NCBI RefSeq assembly: GCF_010614725.1
Contig: NZ_JAAEHL010000018.1
Span: forward strand, 1-64,000
Length of the DNA: 64,000 bases
Origin: Flavobacterium ajazii
GTDB taxonomy: Bacteria; Bacteroidota; Bacteroidia; Flavobacteriales; Flavobacteriaceae
Direction: 5' to 3'
Both the position numbers and the translations under genes were made by a program. The notes below the pieces were generated by a model. That model saw nothing but the letters and a program-made list of their open reading frames with translations, ran no database searches and was not told the DNA's origin. This document shows, piece after piece, positions 1-7,161 of this stretch (within the stretch, counting starts at the first letter, position 1; each line of letters starts with the position of its first letter).

Positions 1-69
1 ACCCCTCGACTTGCATGTGTTAAGCCTGCCGCTAGCGTTCATCCTGAGCCAGGATCAAACTCTTCATCG
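1..69 (-). rRNA. 16S ribosomal RNA, 5' end (partial)
   Basis: The reverse strand reads AGAGTTTGATCCTGGCTCAG (the universal 27F site), then the conserved stretch through the cue for cells of the Bacteroidetes, ending in ATGCAAGTCGAGGGGT. The gene runs leftward out of the window. The 5' end is placed near base 69 by alignment of the AGAGTTTGATC block with E. coli position 8. The start of the helix after ATGCAAGTCGAGGGG is of the Flavobacterium type. Confidence 0.97.
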
Positions 70-249
70 TATATTTTAATAATGTATATTCGATGCGTTA
101 TTCTAGTCGGTTATATTCGAATCTCGCGATTCTATTACTCTTATTCTTTCTGTTCTAACATCGCTGTTAAAACGGCTGTCAATTCAATATGTCTACGAAC
201 GTAATCTCTTTGTTTTTTTTCGCCTTTCGTTTGTTTCTCAAAGCGGGTG

Positions 250-280
250 CAAAAGTAGTGAGTTAATCCGCATTTACAAG
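250..280 (-). promoter_or_regulatory. rRNA operon promoter (-33 / -7 Bacteroidetes type)
   Basis: On the reverse strand CTTG (277-280) is followed after 19 bases by TACTTTTG (250-257), matching the Bacteroidetes TTG / TAnnTTTG promoter with good spacing. It lies about 180 bases upstream of the 16S 5' end, as expected for an rRNA leader. Transcription would begin near base 243. The rest of 70-535 is AT-rich and shows no gene. Confidence 0.7.
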
Positions 281-535
281 ATTTTTTATCATTTTTTTTC
301 AATCTTTTTAAAAACTTTTTCTTAACTCCCTAATAACATATATCTTAGAAATTAAAAATTTAAACTTAAATTAAAGATTATACTTACAATATTAAATTCC
401 AAACAAAATAAATATTATAATATCCACTGGATGACAACAATTCTTTGAGTTATAAATGATATTTCACTACTGATTTTTATACTTAATTATAATCAAATCA
501 TTTTTTTTAATCAATTTCACCCAACGGGTTATTTT

Positions 536-987
536 AATTCTTTCTCATTGGAACTTTAAGTTTAACATTATGGAATTGCGAATAAATCAAATGATAAACA
601 ACTTTATCTGCTAATAGCATACAGTTTTTAAACTGTTGTTTATATCTTATAAGATAATGAATATTGAGGCAGGACTGATATCCAAACTTTAAAAGACACC
701 TCCTATCGAACAAACAGCGTGAAGTTTATAGCCATATAATGCATTTTTGATGAAGCACAGTATTCTCTTTCTGGAAGAGCGCAATCTGTTTCTTTGTAGA
801 TTCTACTACGGGAACTTCTTGACAATCTATAAACTTCTAAAGACATGCTGTCTACAACAAAATATTTTTCATTACCATTAAATTTTCCTGAAAATAATTT
901 TCTAATACCTCCCATATAAACAAATAGCCTTCTTTTTCTTCTCTTGTAAACACTTCGCTTTATAATCAGCTTGATTTCAGAAGACAA
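536..987 (-). pseudogene. IS982-family transposase remnant
   Basis: An open frame at 703-987 encodes KYFVVDSMSLEVYRLSRSSR and then YCASSKMHY. These match the central catalytic part of IS982-family DDE transposases (VDSMPIEVCKLSRSSRS ... GFCASQKMYYYGYK). Beyond the stop, out-of-frame matches continue to about base 536: residues like KQQFKNCMLLADK and VKLKVPMRKN resemble the family sequence that follows. The N-terminal third and the C-terminus are missing and several frameshifts are needed, so this is a dead fragment. It sits beside an rRNA operon, a common landing site for insertion sequences. The family name rests on motif memory. Confidence 0.65.
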
Positions 988-1322
988 TATTCTAAATAAC
1001 TAATTCCCAACATATATACTCATATGTTCAGAAGTCAGATTTATGGTGATTACTATCACTATGAATATAATTATATCATTCTTTAAAATATATTTTTTAC
1101 ATTTGCTCCAACGACTGGATTAGTGTGTCCTTAAAGTGCAGCATAAAAATTTGACAAGACCTTGTCTAACGATTAAAAAACTTGTAAACTTTTTTTTACT
1201 AATTATTATTTTTGTCAATTTTTTTTCCTCAATTATACCTCAACCCTTGTAAACCCTTACAAATACTGAGCTACTAATTTCTGCATCGGGAAATAGAAAG
1301 ATAAAATAACGCAAAACAACTA
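988..1322. other. Intergenic stretch without recognisable feature
   Basis: This AT-rich stretch lies between the transposase remnant and the histidine kinase gene. No coding frame, tRNA or clear inverted repeat was found. It presumably holds the kinase promoter, but no TAnnTTTG box at a convincing distance could be picked. Confidence 0.4.
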
Positions 1323-2696
1323 ATGTTCGAGCTTTTACGCATAGATCCAAAAACTATTTTTCTACTTTATCTTTGGGGCAATTTTTTTACCTGTATCCTT
1401 ATTTTCAGTTATTCCTTTTCGTATGCTACGGGTGATAACAGAAAAATTCTAAAATGGTTTGGACTGGGAAAATTATTACTTACAATTGCTTGGATACTGG
1501 CTATTTTGCGAAATATTGCCAGTGATTTTATCTCAATCAATATTGCCAATTCTTTCATTTTTTGCGCCTGCTGTTTTGAAACCATGGCTATGTTGTCACT
1601 CATCAGGAGTAAAGCCAGGAAATATTATCTGTTGCAAATAGGTATTACAACTGCTACAATACTCATCTTTAATTTTGCAACTCTTTTAAAAGCCAATATA
1701 AATACCCGCGTTATAATTAGTTCCATTGGAATATTTGCCATCTATCTTCCGGCCACAATCAGTTATTTTATCGAAAAGAAGAAAAGTTTCTTCAAAACCT
1801 TTTATGTCCTTTGTTATGTCGCATTTGAAATCCTAATTATAATACGAACCGTTTACCGATATCTTTATCCGCAAGAGCAGGTCTTTTCCGACAATTTACT
1901 GGATAGTTTGTACTGTATTGGTTTATTCATGGTAAGTCTGATTGGGATTGTTGGTTTTTTATTGTTGGTAAAAGAAAAACAAGACCATAAAATTCAGAAA
2001 CTTTTAAACGATAAAAACCAGTTTTTTTCTATTATCGCCCATGATTTAAGGGGACCATTAGGATCATCTGTTTCTCTCTCTGAAGTTTTAATTGAAAATA
2101 TAGAAGAATACAATCGTGAAGAAATCAGGGAAATTTCAGAAACACTGCACGATTCAAATAAAAATATTTACAAATTGCTGGAAAACTTATTAGAATGGTC
2201 GCAAATGCAAACCGGAATGATAACATTCTCTCCAAAAAATATATTACTAAACAATTTGATTGAGGAAAATATTGAACTCAGCAGAAATTCGGCGTCAAAT
2301 AAAAATATAAGCATTGTATTTGAACCGGCTGATCTTATTGAAGCAGAGGCAGACAAAAATATGATTGATACCGTTTTACGAAATTTACTGAGCAATGCAA
2401 TTAAATTTACCGATAAAAACGGCGAAATTAAAATTAGACTATCAAAAACAGATCAAAAAGCAGAAATAGCAATCACTGATAACGGAACCGGAGTTCCTGA
2501 TAATATCAAAGAAACACTGTTTAAAATAAACCGAAAGTCCATACAAAAAGGAACCGAAAATGAAACAGGAAGTGGATTGGGATTATTACTTTGTAAGGAA
2601 TTTGTAAATAAACATAAAGGCAAAATTTGGGTAGAAAGCGAATTAGGAAAAGGGAGTTCTTTTAAATTTACCCTTCCTTTAACAAAAACATTATAG
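1323..2696 (+). CDS. Membrane sensor histidine kinase (orphan)
   Basis: A 457-residue protein. Residues 10-215 hold about seven hydrophobic segments, so the sensor is a multi-span membrane module rather than a periplasmic domain. A short linker leads to a HisKA dimerisation domain with the phospho-acceptor H240 in FFSIIAHDLRGPLG. The ATPase domain has the N box (RNLLSNAIKF, N358), G1 box DNGTG (386-390) and G2 box GSGLGL (416-421). It should autophosphorylate at the inner face of the membrane and pass phosphate to a response regulator. No response regulator gene is adjacent, so partner and signal are unknown. The following DUF763 gene looks unrelated. Confidence 0.9.
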   Translation: MFELLRIDPKTIFLLYLWGNFFTCILIFSYSFSYATGDNRKILKWFGLGKLLLTIAWILAILRNIASDFISINIANSFIFCACCFETMAMLSLIRSKARKYYLLQIGITTATILIFNFATLLKANINTRVIISSIGIFAIYLPATISYFIEKKKSFFKTFYVLCYVAFEILIIIRTVYRYLYPQEQVFSDNLLDSLYCIGLFMVSLIGIVGFLLLVKEKQDHKIQKLLNDKNQFFSIIAHDLRGPLGSSVSLSEVLIENIEEYNREEIREISETLHDSNKNIYKLLENLLEWSQMQTGMITFSPKNILLNNLIEENIELSRNSASNKNISIVFEPADLIEAEADKNMIDTVLRNLLSNAIKFTDKNGEIKIRLSKTDQKAEIAITDNGTGVPDNIKETLFKINRKSIQKGTENETGSGLGLLLCKEFVNKHKGKIWVESELGKGSSFKFTLPLTKTL

Positions 2697-2766
2697 ACAC
2701 AATACATCGTTTTTTAAGATAAAGCCATTTCTGCTTTTATTAACACACAATATATCAGTAATCGGC

Positions 2767-2774
2767 TAATTTTG
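2767..2774 (+). promoter_or_regulatory. Candidate -7 box upstream of the DUF763 gene
   Basis: TAATTTTG fits the Bacteroidetes TAnnTTTG -7 box and lies 20 bases before the start codon at 2795. No clear TTG -33 element is seen at the right distance, so this is a weak call. Confidence 0.35.
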
Positions 2775-2794
2775 TATACTTTTAAATTTACCTC

Positions 2795-4015
2795 ATGAAA
2801 CGTTCCGGTACAGCTGATCTTCCGCTTCATTATGGCCATGTCCCTTTATGGCTTGCTGAACGTATGTCAAAGTTAGGGCTGGCTATTGTAGAAACTATAG
2901 CAATGGAGTTTTCGACGTCTGAAGTCATCAGTAAACTAAGCAACCCGTTTTGGTTCCAAAGCTTTGGTGCTGTGATGGGTATGGACTGGCATTCCTCAGG
3001 TATTACTACTTCTGTTCTTGGAGCTTTGAAAAAGTCTGTCAATCCACATTCTAAAGAACTTGGCATTTATATCTGCGGAGGTAAGGGTACTCATTCTATG
3101 AAAACGCCTCAAGAACTCTTGTATGTAGGTGAGCGCACAGGACTCGACGGAAATAGTCTCGCAAATTGCAGCAGGCTTACGGCCAAAGTTGATAATACTG
3201 CTATTCAGGACGGGTTTCAATTGTACCAGCATAATTTTATTGTGGACAATAGAGGACAATGGGCAGTCATCCAGCAAGGCATGAATCCTTATTCTAAAAC
3301 TGCAAGAAGATATCATTGGCATTCTCAGGATTTAAAATCTTTTATTAACGAACCACATACTTTTATATATGGAGAGAATCAGGGTACGATTCTGAACCTC
3401 ACAGCCGGAACTGCCGAAAAATCAAGAGCAGGAATTTTAGAACTGTCTAAAGAGTCTCCGACAAAAATTATGAAAGAAATACAGTACCTTTCTATGTCGG
3501 CACATCATGACATAAGAGTTGAAGATGTAAATATGAAAAGACTTGGTGCGATGTTGTGGACCACTCATGAAAACAGACCCGAAGATTTTGAAGAACTTTT
3601 ACTCTTAAAAGGTATGGGACCAAGAGCACTACAGTCCCTGGCACTGGTAAGCGAAATTATTTACGGAACTCCTACCAGATTTGATGACCCTGCCCGTTTT
3701 TCGTTTGCCCATGGCGGAAAAGACGGACATCCGTTTCCCGTACCTGTAAAAATTTACGATGAAACTATTGATACTCTGCAAAGAGCTATTCATCGAGCAA
3801 AAATTGGCAACAACGACAAAATAGAAGCGATACGTAAACTTTCAGAAATTTCCAGAAAAGCAGAAGAAAGTTTTACTCCTAATGACAATCTTGATGCGCT
3901 CATCCAAAAAGAAAGGGATGAATCTTATAAATATGGAGGCAAAACCGTTTTTGGAAATGCTAAGCCTCCTAAAAACAAATCTATCCCACCAAACAATCAG
4001 TTAGAATTATTCTGA
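2795..4015 (+). CDS. DUF763 domain-containing protein
   Basis: A 406-residue protein that I place in the DUF763 family by its start (KRSGTADLPLHYGHVPLWL), the central GMDWHSSGITTSVLGALK block and the HDIRVEDVNMKRLGAMLW and LLLLKGMGPRALQSLALV blocks. The GMGPRAL segment resembles a helix-hairpin-helix turn, which would suit a nucleic-acid-binding role, but the function of the family is not known to me. There is no signal peptide, so it is cytoplasmic. The last five residues are QLELF, which fits the pentapeptide that binds the DNA polymerase sliding clamp. Cas2, encoded 2 kb downstream, ends in the same five residues. Confidence 0.85.
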   Translation: MKRSGTADLPLHYGHVPLWLAERMSKLGLAIVETIAMEFSTSEVISKLSNPFWFQSFGAVMGMDWHSSGITTSVLGALKKSVNPHSKELGIYICGGKGTHSMKTPQELLYVGERTGLDGNSLANCSRLTAKVDNTAIQDGFQLYQHNFIVDNRGQWAVIQQGMNPYSKTARRYHWHSQDLKSFINEPHTFIYGENQGTILNLTAGTAEKSRAGILELSKESPTKIMKEIQYLSMSAHHDIRVEDVNMKRLGAMLWTTHENRPEDFEELLLLKGMGPRALQSLALVSEIIYGTPTRFDDPARFSFAHGGKDGHPFPVPVKIYDETIDTLQRAIHRAKIGNNDKIEAIRKLSEISRKAEESFTPNDNLDALIQKERDESYKYGGKTVFGNAKPPKNKSIPPNNQLELF

Positions 4016-4135
4016 TTTTTAGGCAATTTCAAAAACTCAGGACTTCTTTAAAAATCACTTTAAAACTAAGAGTCAGGATATTCAGAAGTTTTTATATTGC
4101 TTTTTTTACCCCAACCTCTTCAAAAAAATAAAAAA

Positions 4136-4151
4136 CAGGTAAATCTACCTG
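4136..4151 (-). terminator. Small hairpin with T-run on the reverse strand
   Basis: CAGGTA and TACCTG form a 6-bp stem with a 4-base loop. On the reverse strand it is followed by TTTTTTATTTTTTT, the shape of an intrinsic terminator. No reverse-strand gene lies just upstream, so it may be fortuitous, end an unseen small RNA, or act for the rightward DUF763 transcript. The rest of 4016-4277 holds no gene. Confidence 0.35.
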
Positions 4152-4277
4152 CTATCATTTCCTGAAATTTCAGTAATTTAACTAACACATTTTTAATAAT
4201 AAACAAATACTAAAAACAAACTGCATTCGACACCTATCTTATCTTATCTAATCTCAATACTAACCAAAACAAATGTT

Positions 4278-4877
4278 ATGAAAATTGGAATCATAGGAAT
4301 TGGATCCCTCACATTAGAATTAGCCCGCAGATCGGCACTGGCAGGATATGAAGTTATGGTAAACAATCCTAGAGGTAATAGCCTTGTGAGAGATACTATT
4401 GCCAAAATTGGTTCAAATATAAAACTGGGACCATTGTGTGAAACTGCATCGGCAGATATCATTATTTTCTTCGTTCCTAAAGATAATCTGGAATCTGTGA
4501 TTCGAAATCTGCCTGATATGAGCGGCAAAATAATATTATATACCAGTGGTCTTATATTTAATCCGCAATCCCTTTTATCAGGAATATCTAATGCCCTTAC
4601 TTATCAAATTACCGCATCACTGCTTCCATCCGCCCATGTTGTAAAACTTTTCCACCCTGTCAGACTTGAATCAAAAAAAGACGATCTGAAAGAAAAAAAA
4701 GACGAGATCTTTTATATTGCAAACCATACCGGTTCCAAACACACAGTGAGGACTTTTTTAAAAAACCTGAATTTCTCAGCCATCAATCTTTCAGGACGTT
4801 TACACCCTGTAGGAGTTGATCTGAATGCAGGGATTACACCAGTCGTTATTCAGCCTTCAGGTTTTTATTCCAATTAA
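4278..4877 (+). CDS. NAD(P)-binding Rossmann protein, F420-reductase-like
   Basis: A 199-residue cytoplasmic protein starting MKIGIIGIGSLTLELARR, a beta-alpha-beta nucleotide-binding fold at the extreme N-terminus. The second strand region (GYEVMVNNPRG, near residues 27-37) ends in NNPRG, whose arginine would favour NADP. IIIFFVPKDNLESVIRNLP matches the NADP-oxidoreductase family that includes coenzyme-F420-dependent NADP reductases and pyrroline-5-carboxylate reductase N-domains. The usual GxGxxG is altered to GIGSLT, and the protein is shorter than two-domain dehydrogenases. The substrate cannot be told. It stands alone between DUF763 and cas1. Confidence 0.7.
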   Translation: MKIGIIGIGSLTLELARRSALAGYEVMVNNPRGNSLVRDTIAKIGSNIKLGPLCETASADIIIFFVPKDNLESVIRNLPDMSGKIILYTSGLIFNPQSLLSGISNALTYQITASLLPSAHVVKLFHPVRLESKKDDLKEKKDEIFYIANHTGSKHTVRTFLKNLNFSAINLSGRLHPVGVDLNAGITPVVIQPSGFYSN

Positions 4878-4986
4878 ATCTTTATAATCAAATGTATCTT
4901 CTGAATCGATACTTCAAAAATAAGGAAAACCGTAAAATGAATTTTATTTAAAAACCGAACTTTAAGCAAACTATAAAATTAAGGTT

Positions 4987-5901
4987 ATGCTTAAAAGAAC
5001 TATTTTTATTGAAAACAAGTTTTCCTTAACGACCAAATACAATCAGCTGGTATTAAAGTCTGAAACTAAAGAAAGTACAATTCCAATAGAGGACATTGGA
5101 TTTCTTGTCCTTGACCACAATGAAATCTACTTGAGTATTCCGGCAATGAATCTTCTTATTGAAAACAATACATCTGTTATTATTTGCGGAAAGAATCATC
5201 TTCCCAACGGAATGCTTCTAAACCTCAACAGCCATCATATTCAGCAGGAGATATTTAAAAACCAGATTGAAGCTTCACTTCCTTTAAAAAAACAATTATG
5301 GCAGCAGACCATAACTGAAAAAATTAAAAATCAGGGACAGTTACTGGAGAAAATTACTCATTCAAAAAACAGCTTTGCCTTTCTTGCCGGCAAAGTCCTG
5401 AGCGGCGATTCGACTAATATGGAAGGAGTAGCTGCGCAGCAATACTGGAAATATTTTCCTCAGCCAAATATGGAAATGAACGGAATCAAGAGAGAAAGAT
5501 ACGGAGACTACCCTAATAACTTTCTTAATTACGGTTATGCTATTTTAAGAGCAGCAACTGCAAGAGCTTTGTCGGGAAGTGGTTTATTAAATACATTAGG
5601 AATCCATCATAAAAGCAAATACAATGCTTTTGCATTAGCGGATGATATTATGGAACCTTTTCGTCCTGTTGTTGATGAAAAAGTTTTTGAAATAATGCAA
5701 TGTTTTGACGAGCAGGAATTAAACACGGCTATTAAGGCTGAATTACTGCAGATACTAACCCGAACCGTTTATTTTAAAGACGAAAAAAGTCCCTTAATGA
5801 TAGCTCTGCAAAAAACCGCAAGCTCTTTACAGCAATGCTTTTCAGGAAATCGAAAAAAAATTAAATATCCCGCATTGTGGAGCTTAACGGATATCGAATA
5901 A
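4987..5901 (+). CDS. cas1: CRISPR integrase Cas1 (type II-C)
   Basis: A 304-residue Cas1, the metal-dependent integrase that with Cas2 inserts new spacers. The start LKRTIFIENKFSLTTKYNQL is typical of type II Cas1. The catalytic residues appear as E146 (TNMEGVAAQQYW), H208 (LGIHHKSKYN) and D220 within ALADDIMEPFRPVVD. It overlaps cas2. No csn2 or cas4 is present, which with the Cas9 type points to subtype II-C. Unusually, cas1-cas2 face right while cas9 faces left, with the array between them. Confidence 0.97.
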   Translation: MLKRTIFIENKFSLTTKYNQLVLKSETKESTIPIEDIGFLVLDHNEIYLSIPAMNLLIENNTSVIICGKNHLPNGMLLNLNSHHIQQEIFKNQIEASLPLKKQLWQQTITEKIKNQGQLLEKITHSKNSFAFLAGKVLSGDSTNMEGVAAQQYWKYFPQPNMEMNGIKRERYGDYPNNFLNYGYAILRAATARALSGSGLLNTLGIHHKSKYNAFALADDIMEPFRPVVDEKVFEIMQCFDEQELNTAIKAELLQILTRTVYFKDEKSPLMIALQKTASSLQQCFSGNRKKIKYPALWSLTDIE

Positions 5902-6206
5902 TGTGGCTGTTTGTTTTTTTTGATCTGCCTACAGAAACAAAAAAAGACCGACGAAATGCATCCGGATTCCGAAATAATTTGCTGAAGGATGGATTTTCGA
6001 TGATGCAGTATTCGGTTTATGTCCGTCATTGTGCCAGCAGCGAAAGTGCCGACGTTCATGAAAAACGAATTCACAAACTGCTTCCCCCGCTTGGAAAAGT
6101 TAGTGTTTTAAGAATTACCGATAAACAATTTGGCAACATTCAAAATTTCTGGGGCAAAGCAGAAGTCCCTTCAGCACCTCAGCCTACACAATTGGAACTG
6201 TTTTAA
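5877..6206 (+). CDS. cas2: CRISPR adaptation protein Cas2
   Basis: A Cas2 of 109 residues if the GTG at 5877 is used, or 101 from the ATG at 5901. The GTG start keeps the residues before RIMWLFVFFDLPTETKKDR, and RIMW is usual in Bacteroidetes Cas2, so I prefer it. It would overlap cas1 by 25 bases. The ferredoxin-like core is seen in FFDLPTE, the LLKDGFSMMQYSVYVRHC block and the VSVLRITDKQFG block. The C-terminus is QLELF, which fits the sliding-clamp-binding consensus. The next gene, a transposase remnant on the other strand, ends against it with a 4-base overlap. Confidence 0.96.
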   Translation: MELNGYRIMWLFVFFDLPTETKKDRRNASGFRNNLLKDGFSMMQYSVYVRHCASSESADVHEKRIHKLLPPLGKVSVLRITDKQFGNIQNFWGKAEVPSAPQPTQLELF

Positions 6207-6430
6207 CAATTAAAAAAAGTGTCTGATTTCCATTTTTCAGGATTCAAATCAATATAATTGCTAATGTTTTGATATGACTTCTCGTTTCGAATAATATGAT
6301 CATGAAAAGAACGCTGCCAGGAAAAATCTTCAAAACCAGACCGATGAATCAACTTTGACGATGTTGTTTTTAACGCTCCCATTAAACTCGATACTGATTT
6401 TATTTTGATTTCTTCGCCCTGCGCCTGTAC

Positions 6431-6450
6431 GGACAGCTCGCGAGCTGTCC
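6431..6450. repeat. REP-like palindrome 1 (inside RAYT C-terminal part)
   Basis: GGACAGCTCGCGAGCTGTCC is a perfect 20-bp palindrome, followed by CCTTCTGTCCC. It is GC-rich in an AT-rich setting. It is translated inside the transposase as TARELSV and resembles the two other palindromes at 6784 and 6981. Confidence 0.9.
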
Positions 6451-6625
6451 CTTCTGTCCCTACCATTAATTTATTTCTATCAATTTCAATAATCATATGA
6501 ACATGATTAGGCATCACGACATAATTATGAATTTCAACATATTTATATTGCTCGGTCAGCCATTCAATTTGCTTCTTTACGATTTCTCCAAATTCATTCA
6601 AATTCATTTTTACATCTCCCAAATC

Positions 6626-6777
6626 ATTTTCATTGGAATGATTTTCATTGGAATGATTTTCATTGGAATGATTTTCATTGGAATGATTTTCATTGGAATG
6701 ATATTTTCATTGGAATGATTTTCATTGGAATGATTTTCATTGGAATGATTTTCATTGGAATGATTTTCATTGGAATG
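6626..6777. repeat. 15-bp tandem repeat, 10 copies, inside the RAYT gene
   Basis: The unit ATTTTCATTGGAATG occurs five times at 6626-6700, once as a 17-base version with an added AT at 6701-6717, and four more times at 6718-6777. Read on the reverse strand it encodes NHSNE before the odd copy and IIPMK after it. Because the unit is a multiple of three, copy-number change keeps the frame, but the two-base insertion does not. Confidence 0.98.
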
Positions 6778-6783
6778 ATGTAC

Positions 6784-6803
6784 GGACAGGTCGCGACCTG
6801 TCC
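6784..6803. repeat. REP-like palindrome 2 (inside RAYT N-terminal part)
   Basis: GGACAGGTCGCGACCTGTCC is a perfect 20-bp palindrome next to the tandem repeat, followed by CTACCGTCCCC. It is translated in the transposase as TGRDLSV, parallel to palindrome 1. Confidence 0.9.
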
Positions 6804-6980
6804 CTACCGTCCCCACGTATCCAAAACAACATATTCTATCCTGAACACATATCGTGACGAAATATAAATTATCGCTGGAATAATCGAATCCCTGCATTCT
6901 GTTTCTTTTTCTATTTTTCATTATCAATCAATTTATAATTGCATCTGCACGGACATTCAACAAACATGCATATCTGTACA

Positions 6981-6998
6981 GGCAGGTCGCGACCTGCC
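6981..6998. repeat. REP-like palindrome 3 (upstream of RAYT)
   Basis: GGCAGGTCGCGACCTGCC is a perfect 18-bp palindrome of the same family, about 55 bases upstream of the transposase start and followed by CCTTCTC as in copy 1. Non-autonomous REP hairpins next to their transposase gene are the usual arrangement. Confidence 0.88.
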
Positions 6999-7059
6999 CC
7001 TTCTCAAAACCAATCAAATTTTTCATCATAAAAATACTGAATCACAAATTATTACAAAT

Positions 7060-7110
7060 AAAAAAATGCTTCAATCCTGGGTTATCAATCCAAAAAAGAA
7101 GCATTTTTTT
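7060..7110 (-). terminator. Hairpin terminator at the end of the CRISPR transcript
   Basis: AAAAAAATGCTTC (7060-7072) pairs with GAAGCATTTTTTT (7098-7110) around a 25-base loop. It lies about 50 bases past the last repeat in the direction of crRNA transcription (reverse strand), so it probably ends the pre-crRNA. It would also work on the other strand. Confidence 0.6.
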
Positions 7111-7161
7111 ACACGATAATTCAATTTAATTCCATGATTATCAGAAGGAAACAAGCCAACT

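Larger units (their letters stand above)
6203..6927 (-). pseudogene. REP-associated tyrosine transposase (RAYT), frameshifted
   Basis: Two reverse-strand frames together make one IS200-like (Y1, HUH) transposase. The N-terminal part (6610-6927) has MQGFDYSSDNLYFVTICVQD. The C-terminal part (6203-6622) has the HUH motif in VVMPNHVHMIIEI and a C-terminal SYQNISNYIDLNPEKW with the likely catalytic tyrosine. The two parts are separated by ten copies of a 15-bp repeat. One copy carries two extra bases (6701-6717), which shifts the frame. Without them the N-terminal part would read on into DLGDVKMNLNEFGEIVKK. Perfect REP-like palindromes lie inside both halves and just upstream. These proteins process REP sequences. 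This copy is probably inactive unless the slip is reversed. Confidence 0.85.

Noticed and set aside
6497..6718. Forward-strand frame ending in repeated FIGMI peptides
   Set aside because: It reads the reverse complement of the 15-bp tandem repeat and the transposase. It has no independent support.
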